Positions 27,919 through 37,281 are shown, numbered from the stretch's first letter. The stretch: 40,398 nt of DNA from Pseudomonadota bacterium (GCA_027485595.1 JAIXQT010000266.1:1-40398), one strand, 5' to 3'. Made by a program: numbers and translations. Notes: generated by a model from the sequence alone, not told the origin.

Positions 27919-28230
27919 CTACGCCTCACCCTCTCCGAAAAGGAGCGGAGGCTTCCTCAGATGGAACCCAGATTGCTGCAATTTGACCCAGATCTCCTGA
28001 AGGATCTCTTTGCTCTGACTATCGAGAAGGTCATAGATGTTGTCGAGGCTCATAATCTGCTGCATTGCCGCCATCGCGAAGATAGGGGCAGCCTGCTCCT
28101 TGAGCATCTTCTCATGCACTTCTGTGATGAACGCCTTGAGGTCAGCTTTAGTGGCTATCTTTGAGATCTCCTTGGAGTCCTTGCCACCATTGTCCTGCTC
28201 TTTCGCCTTTGGGTCTTTCTTTCCTTTCAT
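27919..28230 (-). CDS. Hypothetical small soluble protein
   Basis: 103 aa, charged N-terminus, helical core TEVHEKMLKEQAAPIFAMAAMQQIMSLDNIYDLLDSQSKEILQEIW; 5 bp downstream of the lipoprotein gene. Confidence 0.7.
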   Translation of the reverse strand: MKGKKDPKAKEQDNGGKDSKEISKIATKADLKAFITEVHEKMLKEQAAPIFAMAAMQQIMSLDNIYDLLDSQSKEILQEIWVKLQQSGFHLRKPPLLFGEGEA

Positions 28231-28235
28231 AGCTC

Positions 28236-28958
28236 CTACTTATCAACAGGGATTATCTCTATAGCCTGATTATACCGGGTCGGGTTGTCATTCGGGTCGA
28301 TCAACACTGGAGCGTCGACCACAACAGCCCTCGTTTCCAAACGTCTCGGCTCCACTCCGGCCCGAACCAGCTGGTTCACAAACTCTCGAGCCCGCCGCTC
28401 CGTAAGGTGCGAAACGTACGTGGACTCCGGGTCAGCCGATTTAGCATAGGATGCCACTATTATGCGAGAATAAGGAAGTCGAAACTCATTCATTCGCGCT
28501 ATCTCTTTGACGACAGCCACTCCCTGCGGACACATCTTTGCCGAATCACCTTGGAAGAACACATCCGCTGGATAGATGTCGCGACCAGGATGCATCTGCA
28601 TCCGCATCTCGTAGTGTTTAGCGAGCACATCTTGCGCTACAAGCCTGCTGCGGGTCGCTCGTAGTTCTTGCTCATTTTTAATATCGGTCTCTTCGAGTGA
28701 GTCCTTCATGAGACCTTGAATCGCTCCCGCAATAGCACCAAAACCCGCGCCGATGGCGGCTCCTGGTCCGGTTCCAGCGCCCACTTGAGCACCAACCACC
28801 ATTCCGGCGCCGGCTCCCTGGATCGCGCCAAGTCCCTCATCTCGCCCCAATTTATCGGGACCGGGGACTGGCTGAGACGAGCACCCTATCGAAGAGAACG
28901 CAACACATGCTCCAAAAGCAAGCGTAGTGGCGTCCATGAGGATCTTTCCTCTGTTCAT
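28236..28958 (-). CDS. Lipoprotein with glycine-zipper segment and OmpA-like C-terminal domain
   Basis: Lipobox-like SSIGCSS; GAGAGMVVGAQVGAGTGPGAAIGAGFGAIAGAIQG; SRIIVASYAKSADPESTYVSHLTERRAREFVNQLVRAGVEPRRLE. Confidence 0.82.
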   Translation of the reverse strand: MNRGKILMDATTLAFGACVAFSSIGCSSQPVPGPDKLGRDEGLGAIQGAGAGMVVGAQVGAGTGPGAAIGAGFGAIAGAIQGLMKDSLEETDIKNEQELRATRSRLVAQDVLAKHYEMRMQMHPGRDIYPADVFFQGDSAKMCPQGVAVVKEIARMNEFRLPYSRIIVASYAKSADPESTYVSHLTERRAREFVNQLVRAGVEPRRLETRAVVVDAPVLIDPNDNPTRYNQAIEIIPVDK

Positions 28959-29048
28959 CGTATCGATTCCACATTGTAGACATGAGCTACAGCCGCACCC
29001 CTTCCTGCGTAGAGAGAGGGGAACATCTTTACGATGACGGGAGATCCG

Positions 29049-30527
29049 TTAGGGCACCACAATTGCGCTTTCAAAACGCAGTTTGCGAAGAGGTATCGAG
29101 CTGAGAGGGCTATTTTTGTCCGCAAGGGTGCTCTCGAGACGTTGGTAGGCGGTCCCATTCCCAACGACCACGATCACGAACTTCTTCGGGTCCCACCGAG
29201 TTCGGGCTACCTCCTGCACCAAGTCCGGAGTCACTCCCGCGACCTTTGAAAGGTAGGTCTGGTCGTAGTCCACGGGATACTCCAATAACTTCAGTCGGGC
29301 GTTACGGACCGCGATCTCATCTATCGAGTCAAAATTAAGCACGAACGAGTTCTGAATAGCGGTCCTCTTCTCCTCCATCTCTTCCTCGGTGGGGGGGGCT
29401 GCTTGCATCGTCGCTAGAACCCCTATCGACTCCTGAATCGCTGCGGCGACGGAATCGGCTTTGGTTTGCAGAAACACGTAGTTCACTCCCTGCACTACCG
29501 CCGGCGAGATCCCGCCATACACACCGTACGTGAGACCAAGTTCGGTTCGAACCCGCTGCATCAATCGAGAGCCGAAACCCGAGGTACCGAACACCTCATT
29601 GAACATATCGATCGCAGGATAGTCTGGTGTGAGGCGAGGCACTCCCAAATGGCCCATTTGCACCGAGGCCTGCGAGAACGGAAGCTCAATAAAATAGATC
29701 CCTGGTTGAGGCTCGCGCTTCACAGCCGGGGCCGCAGGAAGGAGCTCTCCGCGAGCATTCCATCCACCGAAGTTCTCCTGAACGAGCCTCTCAACCTCAG
29801 GGCGCTCGATCCTTCCCGTCACAACCAAGAGCCCACCATCCGGCTTCACGAACTTGTGGTGAAGCGACACAAGGAGATCACGCGAGATCGCTTGAATATC
29901 TCGATCAACAGAGACCCGTCCGTACGGGGAATCGCCGTAGAGGAGTTGCGTGAAAGCGATCGACGCCACAGTACTCGGATCCTCCTTTCGCCGTCGAATA
30001 CTCTCGAGCGACTGGCCCTTCCAGAGGGCGAGCCGTTCGCCCTCAAACCGAGGGCGTAACGCCACGTCGGCGAAGATCGGGAAAACTTTATCTACATCGG
30101 ATGCGAGGGATGAGAATGAAACACCACCGAACTCCGTCGAGAACGAGCTCGACACCGTGGCGGCGAGCTCCTCCAACTCCTGGTCGAGCACGTCCGCGGA
30201 TCTGCCCCCCGCCCCGCCCTGACGCATCTGATCACCCATAGCGCTGACAGCGCCTACCGGACTCTCTGGCCCCCACAAAGAACCACCGCGGATGAACAGG
30301 CGCCCTTTCACCAGGGGTAGCTCATCATCTTTCAGGTACACTACCCGGAGGCCATTCTCTAATCTCCACTCCTCGGGCTGAATCGGTTTAAACTGTGCGA
30401 CCTCATCACCACGAGAGATAGCCGCTCGATCGGTTGAGAGACCTCCAAGAGAGCACCCGACAGAGCCGACCACAACGAGTGAGAGAAGCGATGTAACAAT
30501 GCGCGCTTTCATAAATCCCGCTTTCAT
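29049..30527 (-). CDS. M16-family (pitrilysin-like) peptidase subunit lacking the HxxEH motif
   Basis: Lipoprotein-like N-terminus (VGSVGCSLGG); M16 fold motifs LPLVKGRLFIRGGS, YGDSPYGR, FGTSGFGSRLMQRVRTELGLTYGVYGG; no HxxEH. Confidence 0.93.
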   Translation of the reverse strand: MKAGFMKARIVTSLLSLVVVGSVGCSLGGLSTDRAAISRGDEVAQFKPIQPEEWRLENGLRVVYLKDDELPLVKGRLFIRGGSLWGPESPVGAVSAMGDQMRQGGAGGRSADVLDQELEELAATVSSSFSTEFGGVSFSSLASDVDKVFPIFADVALRPRFEGERLALWKGQSLESIRRRKEDPSTVASIAFTQLLYGDSPYGRVSVDRDIQAISRDLLVSLHHKFVKPDGGLLVVTGRIERPEVERLVQENFGGWNARGELLPAAPAVKREPQPGIYFIELPFSQASVQMGHLGVPRLTPDYPAIDMFNEVFGTSGFGSRLMQRVRTELGLTYGVYGGISPAVVQGVNYVFLQTKADSVAAAIQESIGVLATMQAAPPTEEEMEEKRTAIQNSFVLNFDSIDEIAVRNARLKLLEYPVDYDQTYLSKVAGVTPDLVQEVARTRWDPKKFVIVVVGNGTAYQRLESTLADKNSPLSSIPLRKLRFESAIVVP

Positions 30528-30541
30528 AAATTCACTGCGCC

Positions 30542-32056
30542 CTACGAATTACGCTCAATGGTGGCGATAGTGCGACGGTCTGGGACGAGGTACTTCTGCA
30601 CCACCCGCTTCACATCATCCACCGTTACCTGACTCATTTTGTCGTACCACTCCACCGAGGCCTTCCATGACCCGTACATAAGCTCTGATGAGGCGAAATC
30701 GAGAGCCAGGGACTGACTGGATTGAAGATGTCCGAGGAAGCTCATCCCGATTGAGCGCTTGGCGATCTCAAGCTGCTCCTGGGTTGGTCCGGTCCGACGG
30801 AAGCGATCCATCACAACATCAAACGTCCTTAGGATCTGATCCGTTGTGTGGGGTGCCTTAACGGTGGCACCGAACATCAAGAGGTTTGGATATGCGTTCC
30901 CTGGCCCCTCCTCTTGCGCGATGGAGGCCGCCAACTGGCGACGCTTGACGAGCTCAACATACAAGGGGGATATCTTACTTCCACCCAATATCTCCGCGGC
31001 GACACTCAAAGGAGGATCATCTGGATGCGGATAGTTCGGCTTGGCGTACGCCACTATCACTTGCGGCGAGGCCGCCATTCGCAAGGTCACACGACGCTCT
31101 CCCTCTGGTTCTGCCTCGGTGGGAACATCGCGAACAACATTCGCGCCTTTAGGCAACGCGCCGAAATATTTGGAGATGGTCTTCATGTCCTCTTCGGGAC
31201 TAACTCGACCAACAACACTGACAACGATATTAGATGGCACGTAGTACTTTTTGCGAAACTCCTCGAGCTTCGTCGCAGTAAGGCTGCGGATGTCCTTCTC
31301 GTACCCGATTACCGGCGCCCGATACGGATGCCTTTGGTATGCCGCTCCGAGGAGCAGTTCATAGAGGCGCCCCACCGGATCGTCATCAGATCGCATCCGA
31401 CGTTCCTCCAGGACTACGTCTCGTTCCTGATAAAACTGTCGCATAACCGGACGCAGCAATCGGTCCGATTCCATCTGACACCAAAACTCAAAAGCGGAAC
31501 GGGGTAGATCGACAAAATACTTTGTAAACTCTTTATCTGTTGTCGCGTTTTGCCCTACCGCTCCCTGCTTTTCATAACGACGGCTAAAATCATCTGATAC
31601 CCATATCTCTTTGAGCTCTTCGTGAATCTGATCCCACTCCTCTTTTTGCTCCGGGGTGAGCTCTTGGGCTGCGTTTGACTCAAGAGCTAGCTCCTCTAGA
31701 CGAGCGAGAAGCCTTTGTTCCCTGCCAAAATCGTTTGTGCCAACGGTGCGTGTTCCTTTAAAAGCCATGTGCTCGAAGAGGTGCGAGATCCCAGTTTCAC
31801 CAACGGTCTCATCACTGCCTCCGACCCGAACTACGACCGCTCCAGAAAAAACAGGCGCGATGCCCCGATTGTAAAGGATGACACGCACTCCGTTAGGCAA
31901 TGTTTCGTAGTGCACCTTCGACACCATCGAGGCGAGCGAACTCGACGAGTCGTCGGCCAGGGACGTTGGCACGACCGGGGCGAGCGTTGCGAGCGCGGCG
32001 CCGAACGCCACACTGACACTTGTTTGTATCGCGACTCGAACAGATCTCTTCTTCAT
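30542..32056 (-). CDS. M16-family zinc peptidase, catalytic subunit
   Basis: GISHLFEHMAFKGTRTVGTNDF (HxxEH), DVVLEERRMRSDDDPVGRLYE, and VVGRVSPEEDMKTI. Confidence 0.96.
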   Translation of the reverse strand: MKKRSVRVAIQTSVSVAFGAALATLAPVVPTSLADDSSSSLASMVSKVHYETLPNGVRVILYNRGIAPVFSGAVVVRVGGSDETVGETGISHLFEHMAFKGTRTVGTNDFGREQRLLARLEELALESNAAQELTPEQKEEWDQIHEELKEIWVSDDFSRRYEKQGAVGQNATTDKEFTKYFVDLPRSAFEFWCQMESDRLLRPVMRQFYQERDVVLEERRMRSDDDPVGRLYELLLGAAYQRHPYRAPVIGYEKDIRSLTATKLEEFRKKYYVPSNIVVSVVGRVSPEEDMKTISKYFGALPKGANVVRDVPTEAEPEGERRVTLRMAASPQVIVAYAKPNYPHPDDPPLSVAAEILGGSKISPLYVELVKRRQLAASIAQEEGPGNAYPNLLMFGATVKAPHTTDQILRTFDVVMDRFRRTGPTQEQLEIAKRSIGMSFLGHLQSSQSLALDFASSELMYGSWKASVEWYDKMSQVTVDDVKRVVQKYLVPDRRTIATIERNS

Positions 32057-32256
32057 GACCTTTGCAACCTTCGAAGGATGGAATGCCGTACACGGGGCAT
32101 CCCGAGAGTACTGGGGGTGGGGTTAAGAGACAAGAGAGAGGTGAACGGTGTCTTCAGAACTCAAGCGAACGCGGCGCAGCGTGAAACGACGACGTGCCCC
32201 CCCCCACGTCATGGGTCGGCACACCGGGAGGGCGGTCATTCCTGACCGTTTTATTA

Positions 32257-33444
32257 CTACTGTTCCCTCATAAGCGGATCGATTGAAGCGACAGAGGCCT
32301 CATCGACGAGAGGGAGAATCAGCGTCACGATCGATCCCCCCCCCTCCCTCGCACTGAATTCGATCCGCCCCTTGTGCGAGGTGGCGTATCGCCGGGCGAT
32401 AGCCAGTCCCATTCCCCCGCCTTGCTGCTCTTTGGTCTCACGATCTATTTGGGTAAAGATCTCGAAGGCAGAGTCAAGCTGAGCGAGATCGATCCCACAT
32501 CCCCGATCTTTTACCGCGAAGCGCGCCTCGCGACCGTCGATAGCTACGTCGAGCTCAACATTCTTAGAATTAGTGGAGAATTTGATGGCGTTGGAGACCA
32601 ATCGATCCAGACAATCCAGGATATTTGACTCGACAACATGCACACGATCTGTTCCTCCTTTCACATCTACGGAAAACGTTGCACCCTCGCCGATATGCGC
32701 AGGAGCCTTGAAGCTCATAAAACGCTCTACAACCTCCGTGATGGGTACTGCTGACGCGTGCGACACAAACACTTCGTTAGTAATCCCCGCCTCCATCTGC
32801 TGCAGGATCAGGAAGTCCCTCACCAATCGCTCCAGCCTCTGCCCCCCTCGCCTGACCGCCTCAAGAACATTTGTCGCTCTGTCCGAATCGAGCGATTCAC
32901 GATGCTCCATGAGGAGTTCGATACCGACGTTGATGGCGCTCAGAGGTGTGCGAAACTCATGGGATAGCGTATGCACCACCCGCTTCCTATACGCGTCAAA
33001 TTCCTGCTTCGAGAGCTTCTCTGACGATACCTGCGAACCGATCAATTCCCGCACTGCCGCAAGGAGCATCTGCGGATCTAACGGTTTCGAAACGCATCGA
33101 GCACCTGCGTGCGCATGCGCGGCTTGATCATCGACCGCAGTTCCTGGGGGAGTCATGAGCACAACCGGTATGTGCGCCCCCTCTACTTCTCCGCGAACGC
33201 AGCTGAAGAAATCATAGCCACTCATGGAGGGCATAACGACATCACAGATAATCAGGTCGACATGTTGAGACTGAACAACCTTGAGCGCCTCTTGTCCGCT
33301 ATAGGATTTTATAACGACGTAGTTTTTAGAGGTCAGTAATCCAGTAAGGAGCGCGACGATGAGCGGATCGTCATCGACAACCAGCACCGAGAGCGGCGTG
33401 ACCTCACCATCTGTGGAATATGCGCGAACGCCGTCTCTTGACAT
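32257..33444 (-). CDS. Hybrid REC-HisKA-HATPase histidine kinase
   Basis: SVLVVDDDPLIVALLTGLL, LIICDVVMPSMSGYDFF (REC); VVHTLSHEFRTPLSAINVGIELL (H-box); NAIKFSTNS, VKDRGCGID, GGGMGLAIARRYATSHKG (N/G boxes). Confidence 0.96.
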   Translation of the reverse strand: MSRDGVRAYSTDGEVTPLSVLVVDDDPLIVALLTGLLTSKNYVVIKSYSGQEALKVVQSQHVDLIICDVVMPSMSGYDFFSCVRGEVEGAHIPVVLMTPPGTAVDDQAAHAHAGARCVSKPLDPQMLLAAVRELIGSQVSSEKLSKQEFDAYRKRVVHTLSHEFRTPLSAINVGIELLMEHRESLDSDRATNVLEAVRRGGQRLERLVRDFLILQQMEAGITNEVFVSHASAVPITEVVERFMSFKAPAHIGEGATFSVDVKGGTDRVHVVESNILDCLDRLVSNAIKFSTNSKNVELDVAIDGREARFAVKDRGCGIDLAQLDSAFEIFTQIDRETKEQQGGGMGLAIARRYATSHKGRIEFSAREGGGSIVTLILPLVDEASVASIDPLMREQ

Positions 33445-33523
33445 CGGACCTCCGTACCTGAATTATCGGCGCTCCCCGTCAAATCCTTTATATGAGAGAC
33501 AGGGGGACACAGAGAGGATGTAT

Positions 33524-34450
33524 ATGTCTAAAATCTTTGCTTTATTTCCAGGACAGGGTTCTCAAAAGGTCGGCATGGGTCGTCAGCTTTTCGAGCAGTA
33601 CGACATCGCCAAGGAGCTCTTTGCCAAGGCTGATGATGCCCTCGGATTCTCTCTCTCCCAGATCTGCTTTGAGGGACCAGCAGACAAGTTGACCCTCACT
33701 GAGATTACGCAACCAGCGATCCTGACGGTGAGCACTATCTGTTTCCGACTCGCGCAGATGCAACCGCACGCAAGCTCGCACACCATCGTGGCAGCCGCTG
33801 GACACTCGCTCGGTGAGTACTCCGCGCTCGTGGCCGCAGACGCTATCTCATTCGAGGACGCGGTACGACTCGTCAATAAACGTGGACGGTACATGCAGGA
33901 AGCGGTTCCAGTTGGAACAGGTCGAATGGTGGCGGTGCTTGGCAAAGAGGTAGCGGAACTTCAAGCGGCTATCGACGCGAACACCGCCGGCGTCTCAGAG
34001 ATCGCGAACATCAACGCTCCTGGACAGATCGTTGTGGCGGGCTCCGTTGAGGGAGTGGCCGGATTCGTTGAGAAACTTGGCACAGCTAAGGTGATCGATC
34101 TTCCCGTAAGCGCGCCCTTCCATTGCAGCTTGATGAAACCAGCCGAAGAGCGCCTTCGGATTGACCTGGCTAACATCACAATCGCGGAGCCTAAGTTCCC
34201 AGTGTACCAGAACTACACCGCTTCCTTTACCAATGACCCAGAGCAGATCCGCGAGAACCTCGCCCTTCAAGTGTGTGGTCGGGTGCGCTGGGTGGAGTGC
34301 GTTGAGAACGTAGTCGCACAAAAAGCCCCTGAGGCAGCATGGGAGTACGGCGCTGGGAACGTACTCACTGGACTGGTAAAGCGCATTAACTCAAGCGTTA
34401 GTCGCGTTAATATCGACTCCCCAGAGTCCCTTGCGTCGACGGCGGCGTAA
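33524..34450 (+). CDS. fabD: Malonyl-CoA:ACP transacylase
   Basis: IFALFPGQGSQKVGMG, ITQPAILTVS, AAGHSLGEYSALVAADA, RGRYMQEAVPVGTGRMVAVLG, VSAPFHCSLMKPA. ATG at 33524 after AGAGAGGA. Confidence 0.97.
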   Translation: MSKIFALFPGQGSQKVGMGRQLFEQYDIAKELFAKADDALGFSLSQICFEGPADKLTLTEITQPAILTVSTICFRLAQMQPHASSHTIVAAAGHSLGEYSALVAADAISFEDAVRLVNKRGRYMQEAVPVGTGRMVAVLGKEVAELQAAIDANTAGVSEIANINAPGQIVVAGSVEGVAGFVEKLGTAKVIDLPVSAPFHCSLMKPAEERLRIDLANITIAEPKFPVYQNYTASFTNDPEQIRENLALQVCGRVRWVECVENVVAQKAPEAAWEYGAGNVLTGLVKRINSSVSRVNIDSPESLASTAA

Positions 34451-34473
34451 CCCGCTTCCTACGCACGTGAATC

Positions 34474-34516
34474 GCGATAGGTCCGCGCGAGGCTACACCC
34501 AGCGCGGACCTATCGC
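34474..34516. repeat. Perfect 15-bp inverted repeat hairpin downstream of fabD
   Basis: GCGATAGGTCCGCGC - 13 nt - GCGCGGACCTATCGC. No T tract follows. Confidence 0.85.
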
Positions 34517-34562
34517 TCAACGAAACATCGCGCTCCATAGAACCCGGTCATTCCTTTGAACC

Positions 34563-34616
34563 AGCGCGTTTAGTGGGCGCGCGTCTCCTACACGCCCAAC
34601 GCGCGCCACTCAGCGC
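34563..34616. repeat. Imperfect GC-rich hairpin
   Basis: GCGCGTTTAGTGGGCGCGCG ... CGCGCGCCACTCAGCGC. Stem with small bulges. Confidence 0.7.
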
Positions 34617-34642
34617 ATATCGAGGGGCTAGGCCCTCATCAG

Positions 34643-34799
34643 GGAAGCGAGGCAAAACCCCACGTAAACGTGCTCGTGAACGTGAACGTACCCGGAATAA
34701 AAATACCAACGTTTTCGGGTACGTTGACGTTTACGAGCACGCGCACGCGCACGTGTCGGCGTCCACAATTGAACTCCTAGAAGGTTTTGCCTCGCGTCC
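34643..34799 (+). repeat. Family B hairpin element, full length, 157 bp, flanked by TCAG (34639-34642) and TTAG (34800-34803)
   Basis: GGAAGCGAGGCAAAACC ... GGTTTTGCCTCGCGTCC; hexamer-periodic arms CACGTA AACGTG CTCGTG AACGTG AACGTA / GGGTAC GTTGAC GTTTAC GAGCAC GCGCAC GCGCAC. Confidence 0.92.
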
Positions 34800-36329
34800 T
34801 TAGTATGCTTTCGCGAAGATAGCGTCTTTCGTAGCTGGCTTACCGGTTACGACACACGTCCCTGACGTGCCACTCTGCTCAAACGGTAGGCACCGAATGG
34901 TGACCTTGAGGTCCTGTAGCTTGGCAAGCCCCTCAGGATCGCCGGACCACTTACCGAGGACGAAACCTCCATGGATCTCCGGTTTGTCCTCGCTCTTTGG
35001 CGTAAAGAATCTCTTGAACTCTTCAAAGTTATTAATGTCGCGCCGAATGTTAGCATCTCGGAACGCCTTTGCCTGCTCGAAGTAGCTCTTTTGAATGGAA
35101 TCAAGGAGCGCCGGCATACCCGCCGCGACTTCGTCAAAGGCCACGAAGGCCTTCTCACGCGGTCCTTGATCTCGTCGATAGAGAACTGCTTTCCGTGATT
35201 CGATGTCGCGAGGGCCGACCTCAAGTCGAACTGGAATACCCTTCTTCACCCACTCCCAACTCTTATCACCGCCGCGAATATCACGTCTATCAACGATCAC
35301 CTCGATTGGCGCGCCATTAAAGCTCTGCGCTCGAAGAGCCGTGGCTAACGACTCTGCATACTCAAACACGGAGGCTTCGGTCTCTGGTTTCGGGACTACC
35401 GGGATAATCACCACGTGCTTTGGAGCAACCTTAGGTGGAACCCTAAGTCCATCGTCATCGGCGTGAGTCATAATCATCCCTCCGATAAGACGCGTTGAGG
35501 TTCCCCATGATGTAGTGTAGGCGTACTCGACCGTTCCCTCTTTGCTCAGGAACTTGATATCCGAGGCCTTGGCGAAATTCTGTCCGAGGAAGTGCGAGGT
35601 TCCCGCTTGCAACGCTTTGCGATCCTGCATCATCGCCTCAATGCAATACGTATCAACCGCGCCAGGGAATCGTTCTTCCGGTGTCTTCTCCCCCGTTATA
35701 ACGGGCATCGCGAGAACGTCCTCAACAACCTCTCGGTACACCTCAAGCATCTTCATCGTCTCCTCGACCGCTTCCTCCGCCGTCGCGTGAGCGGTATGCC
35801 CCTCCTGCCACAAGAATTCGGCAGTACGAAGGAAGAGACGGGTGCGCATCTCCCACCGCACAACGTTCGCCCACTGGTTGATGAGGATGGGGAGATCTCG
35901 ATAGGACTGCACCCACTTCGCAAACGACTCTCCGATGATCGTTTCGGAGGTAGGCCGCACGATGAGCGGCTCCTCAAGCTCTCCAGTTGGAATGAGCTTG
36001 CCATCACGCGCCTCTAAACGATGGTGCGTCACAACCGCGCACTCTTTCGCGAATCCCTCAACGTGCGAGGCCTCCTTCTCAAGGTAGCTTAGTGGGATAA
36101 AAAGCGGGAAATAGGCGTTACTGTGCCCCGTGTCTTTGATGCGCTTATCCATCTGACGTTGGAGATTCTCCCAGATGCCGTAGCCCCACGGTTTGATCAC
36201 CATGCATCCTCGAACTGCCGAATTCTCGGCGAGGTCAGCAGCCTTTACGACCTGCTGGTACCATTCGGGATAATCATCCTCTCGTCGAGGCGAAATAGCT
36301 GTCATCTGTTTTGTGTTCATTCGCTTCAC
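34800..36329 (-). CDS. proS: Prolyl-tRNA synthetase, archaeal/eukaryal-type (ProS type 3)
   Basis: PEWYQQVVKAADLAENSAVRGCMVIKPWGYGIWENLQRQMD, LIVRPTSETIIGESFAKWVQSYRDLPILINQWANVVRWEMRTRLFLRTAEFLWQEGHTAH, and C-terminal ...AIFAKAY. Confidence 0.98.
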   Translation of the reverse strand: MKRMNTKQMTAISPRREDDYPEWYQQVVKAADLAENSAVRGCMVIKPWGYGIWENLQRQMDKRIKDTGHSNAYFPLFIPLSYLEKEASHVEGFAKECAVVTHHRLEARDGKLIPTGELEEPLIVRPTSETIIGESFAKWVQSYRDLPILINQWANVVRWEMRTRLFLRTAEFLWQEGHTAHATAEEAVEETMKMLEVYREVVEDVLAMPVITGEKTPEERFPGAVDTYCIEAMMQDRKALQAGTSHFLGQNFAKASDIKFLSKEGTVEYAYTTSWGTSTRLIGGMIMTHADDDGLRVPPKVAPKHVVIIPVVPKPETEASVFEYAESLATALRAQSFNGAPIEVIVDRRDIRGGDKSWEWVKKGIPVRLEVGPRDIESRKAVLYRRDQGPREKAFVAFDEVAAGMPALLDSIQKSYFEQAKAFRDANIRRDINNFEEFKRFFTPKSEDKPEIHGGFVLGKWSGDPEGLAKLQDLKVTIRCLPFEQSGTSGTCVVTGKPATKDAIFAKAY

Positions 36330-36650
36330 ACCCTTATCGACCGGTCACGATTACAGACTGCCCCAAGATAATCTCCGAAGTTTTCGGAGGCATGGAGCTT
36401 CTTATGGATGGCGGCCCAATGTAGCACTCCCGATAACATCAAGTAAAATATGGGTGCTAGTGGCTTTGAGGGACCCTGGCAACAAAAAACGTTCAATTTG
36501 CTCAAGGTTTTATTGTCGCTTTCTGGCGCATTCTTACGCCCCAAAACATCAAGGAATACCCCGAAATGTCGTTACCTATCTGTAGGGGGCGTGACCAATC
36601 AACCTTCGAGGTCAGAAGGCAGGTCCCGCCCGCGCCAAAAGGAAATCGGT

Positions 36651-36842
36651 ATGGATGACAACAACAACCAAACTCAACAGGGCCGCAAGCGTGGTCTTAC
36701 CTCTGTCGCTCTGCAGTGGCTCGCAGAGAAGATGCGTCGCACGGAACGTATTAAAGAGGAGCTTGAGCGAGGAACCTATCAGGTAGACTCGAGTAAGATC
36801 GCCGAGGCTATCTTAAACGGAGACGCTCAGCCTAAGCAGTGA
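36651..36842 (+). CDS. FlgM-like anti-sigma-28 protein (63 aa)
   Basis: C-terminal RTERIKEELERGTYQVDSSKIAEAILNGD resembles the FlgM core (RIxxIKxxIxxGTYxVDxxKIAxxML). ATG preceded by AAAAGGAAA. Confidence 0.7.
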   Translation: MDDNNNQTQQGRKRGLTSVALQWLAEKMRRTERIKEELERGTYQVDSSKIAEAILNGDAQPKQ

Positions 36843-37281
36843 CAGAGGCATCCCATATCCTCGCCAACGAAGCCACTGTAACGAGTGGTCGTCGCAAGGT
36901 TGGGACATGCGCTCTGAATCCTCCTCCGCCGCTCCGTTGGGGAATGTGGAGCTCCCCCTCGTCATGTACGTAAGGCCTCTCCTGAGCGATCTTCTTCGGC
37001 GCTTTAACGTCAAACTCCAAACCGCCATTCTAGAGAGCTTCTCAAAAAGGCGTTCTACCAACCCGGCTTTTGAAGCCACCTCACACACCCATCTCTCCAC
37101 TAATCCCCTTTTTGGAACAACTAATACTCAAGCGGTCCTCATTTTTGCTATAAACCATCGGCCCCTACCATCTAATTGATGAAGGCGAGGTGGCACACGA
37201 TGGCACCCTCGCGGTCGAGCCCTTAGCCTCACCGTTAATGCGGTGGACGCGACGCCATACATTTTACAGAAAGGTCTATCA

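Noticed and set aside
29466-30059. 197-aa plus-strand ORF
   Set aside because: Antisense shadow of the M16 gene; low-complexity basic composition.
30848-31507. 219-aa plus-strand ORF
   Set aside because: Antisense to the catalytic M16 gene, which has strong motifs.
32573-33127. 184-aa plus-strand ORF
   Set aside because: Antisense to the histidine kinase; Ser/Arg/Cys-rich shadow frame.
34656-34760. CRISPR array
   Set aside because: The repeats are 6-bp degenerate units inside a palindrome, with no spacers and no cas genes.
36450-36560. Possible sigma-54 promoter (TGGCA...TTGC) upstream of the FlgM-like gene
   Set aside because: GG-GC spacing is about 20 nt (or 11 nt in the alternative), not the required 10 nt.
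36845-36940. Riboswitch-like stretch (GAAGCCACTGTAACGAGTGG...) upstream of kup
   Set aside because: Superficial resemblance to cobalamin riboswitch pieces only; conserved core and B12 box are not convincingly present, and kup is not a typical target.
36907-37179. 90-aa ORF before kup
   Set aside because: No Shine-Dalgarno site, no family resemblance, and a competing minus-strand frame of equal quality; not supported as coding.
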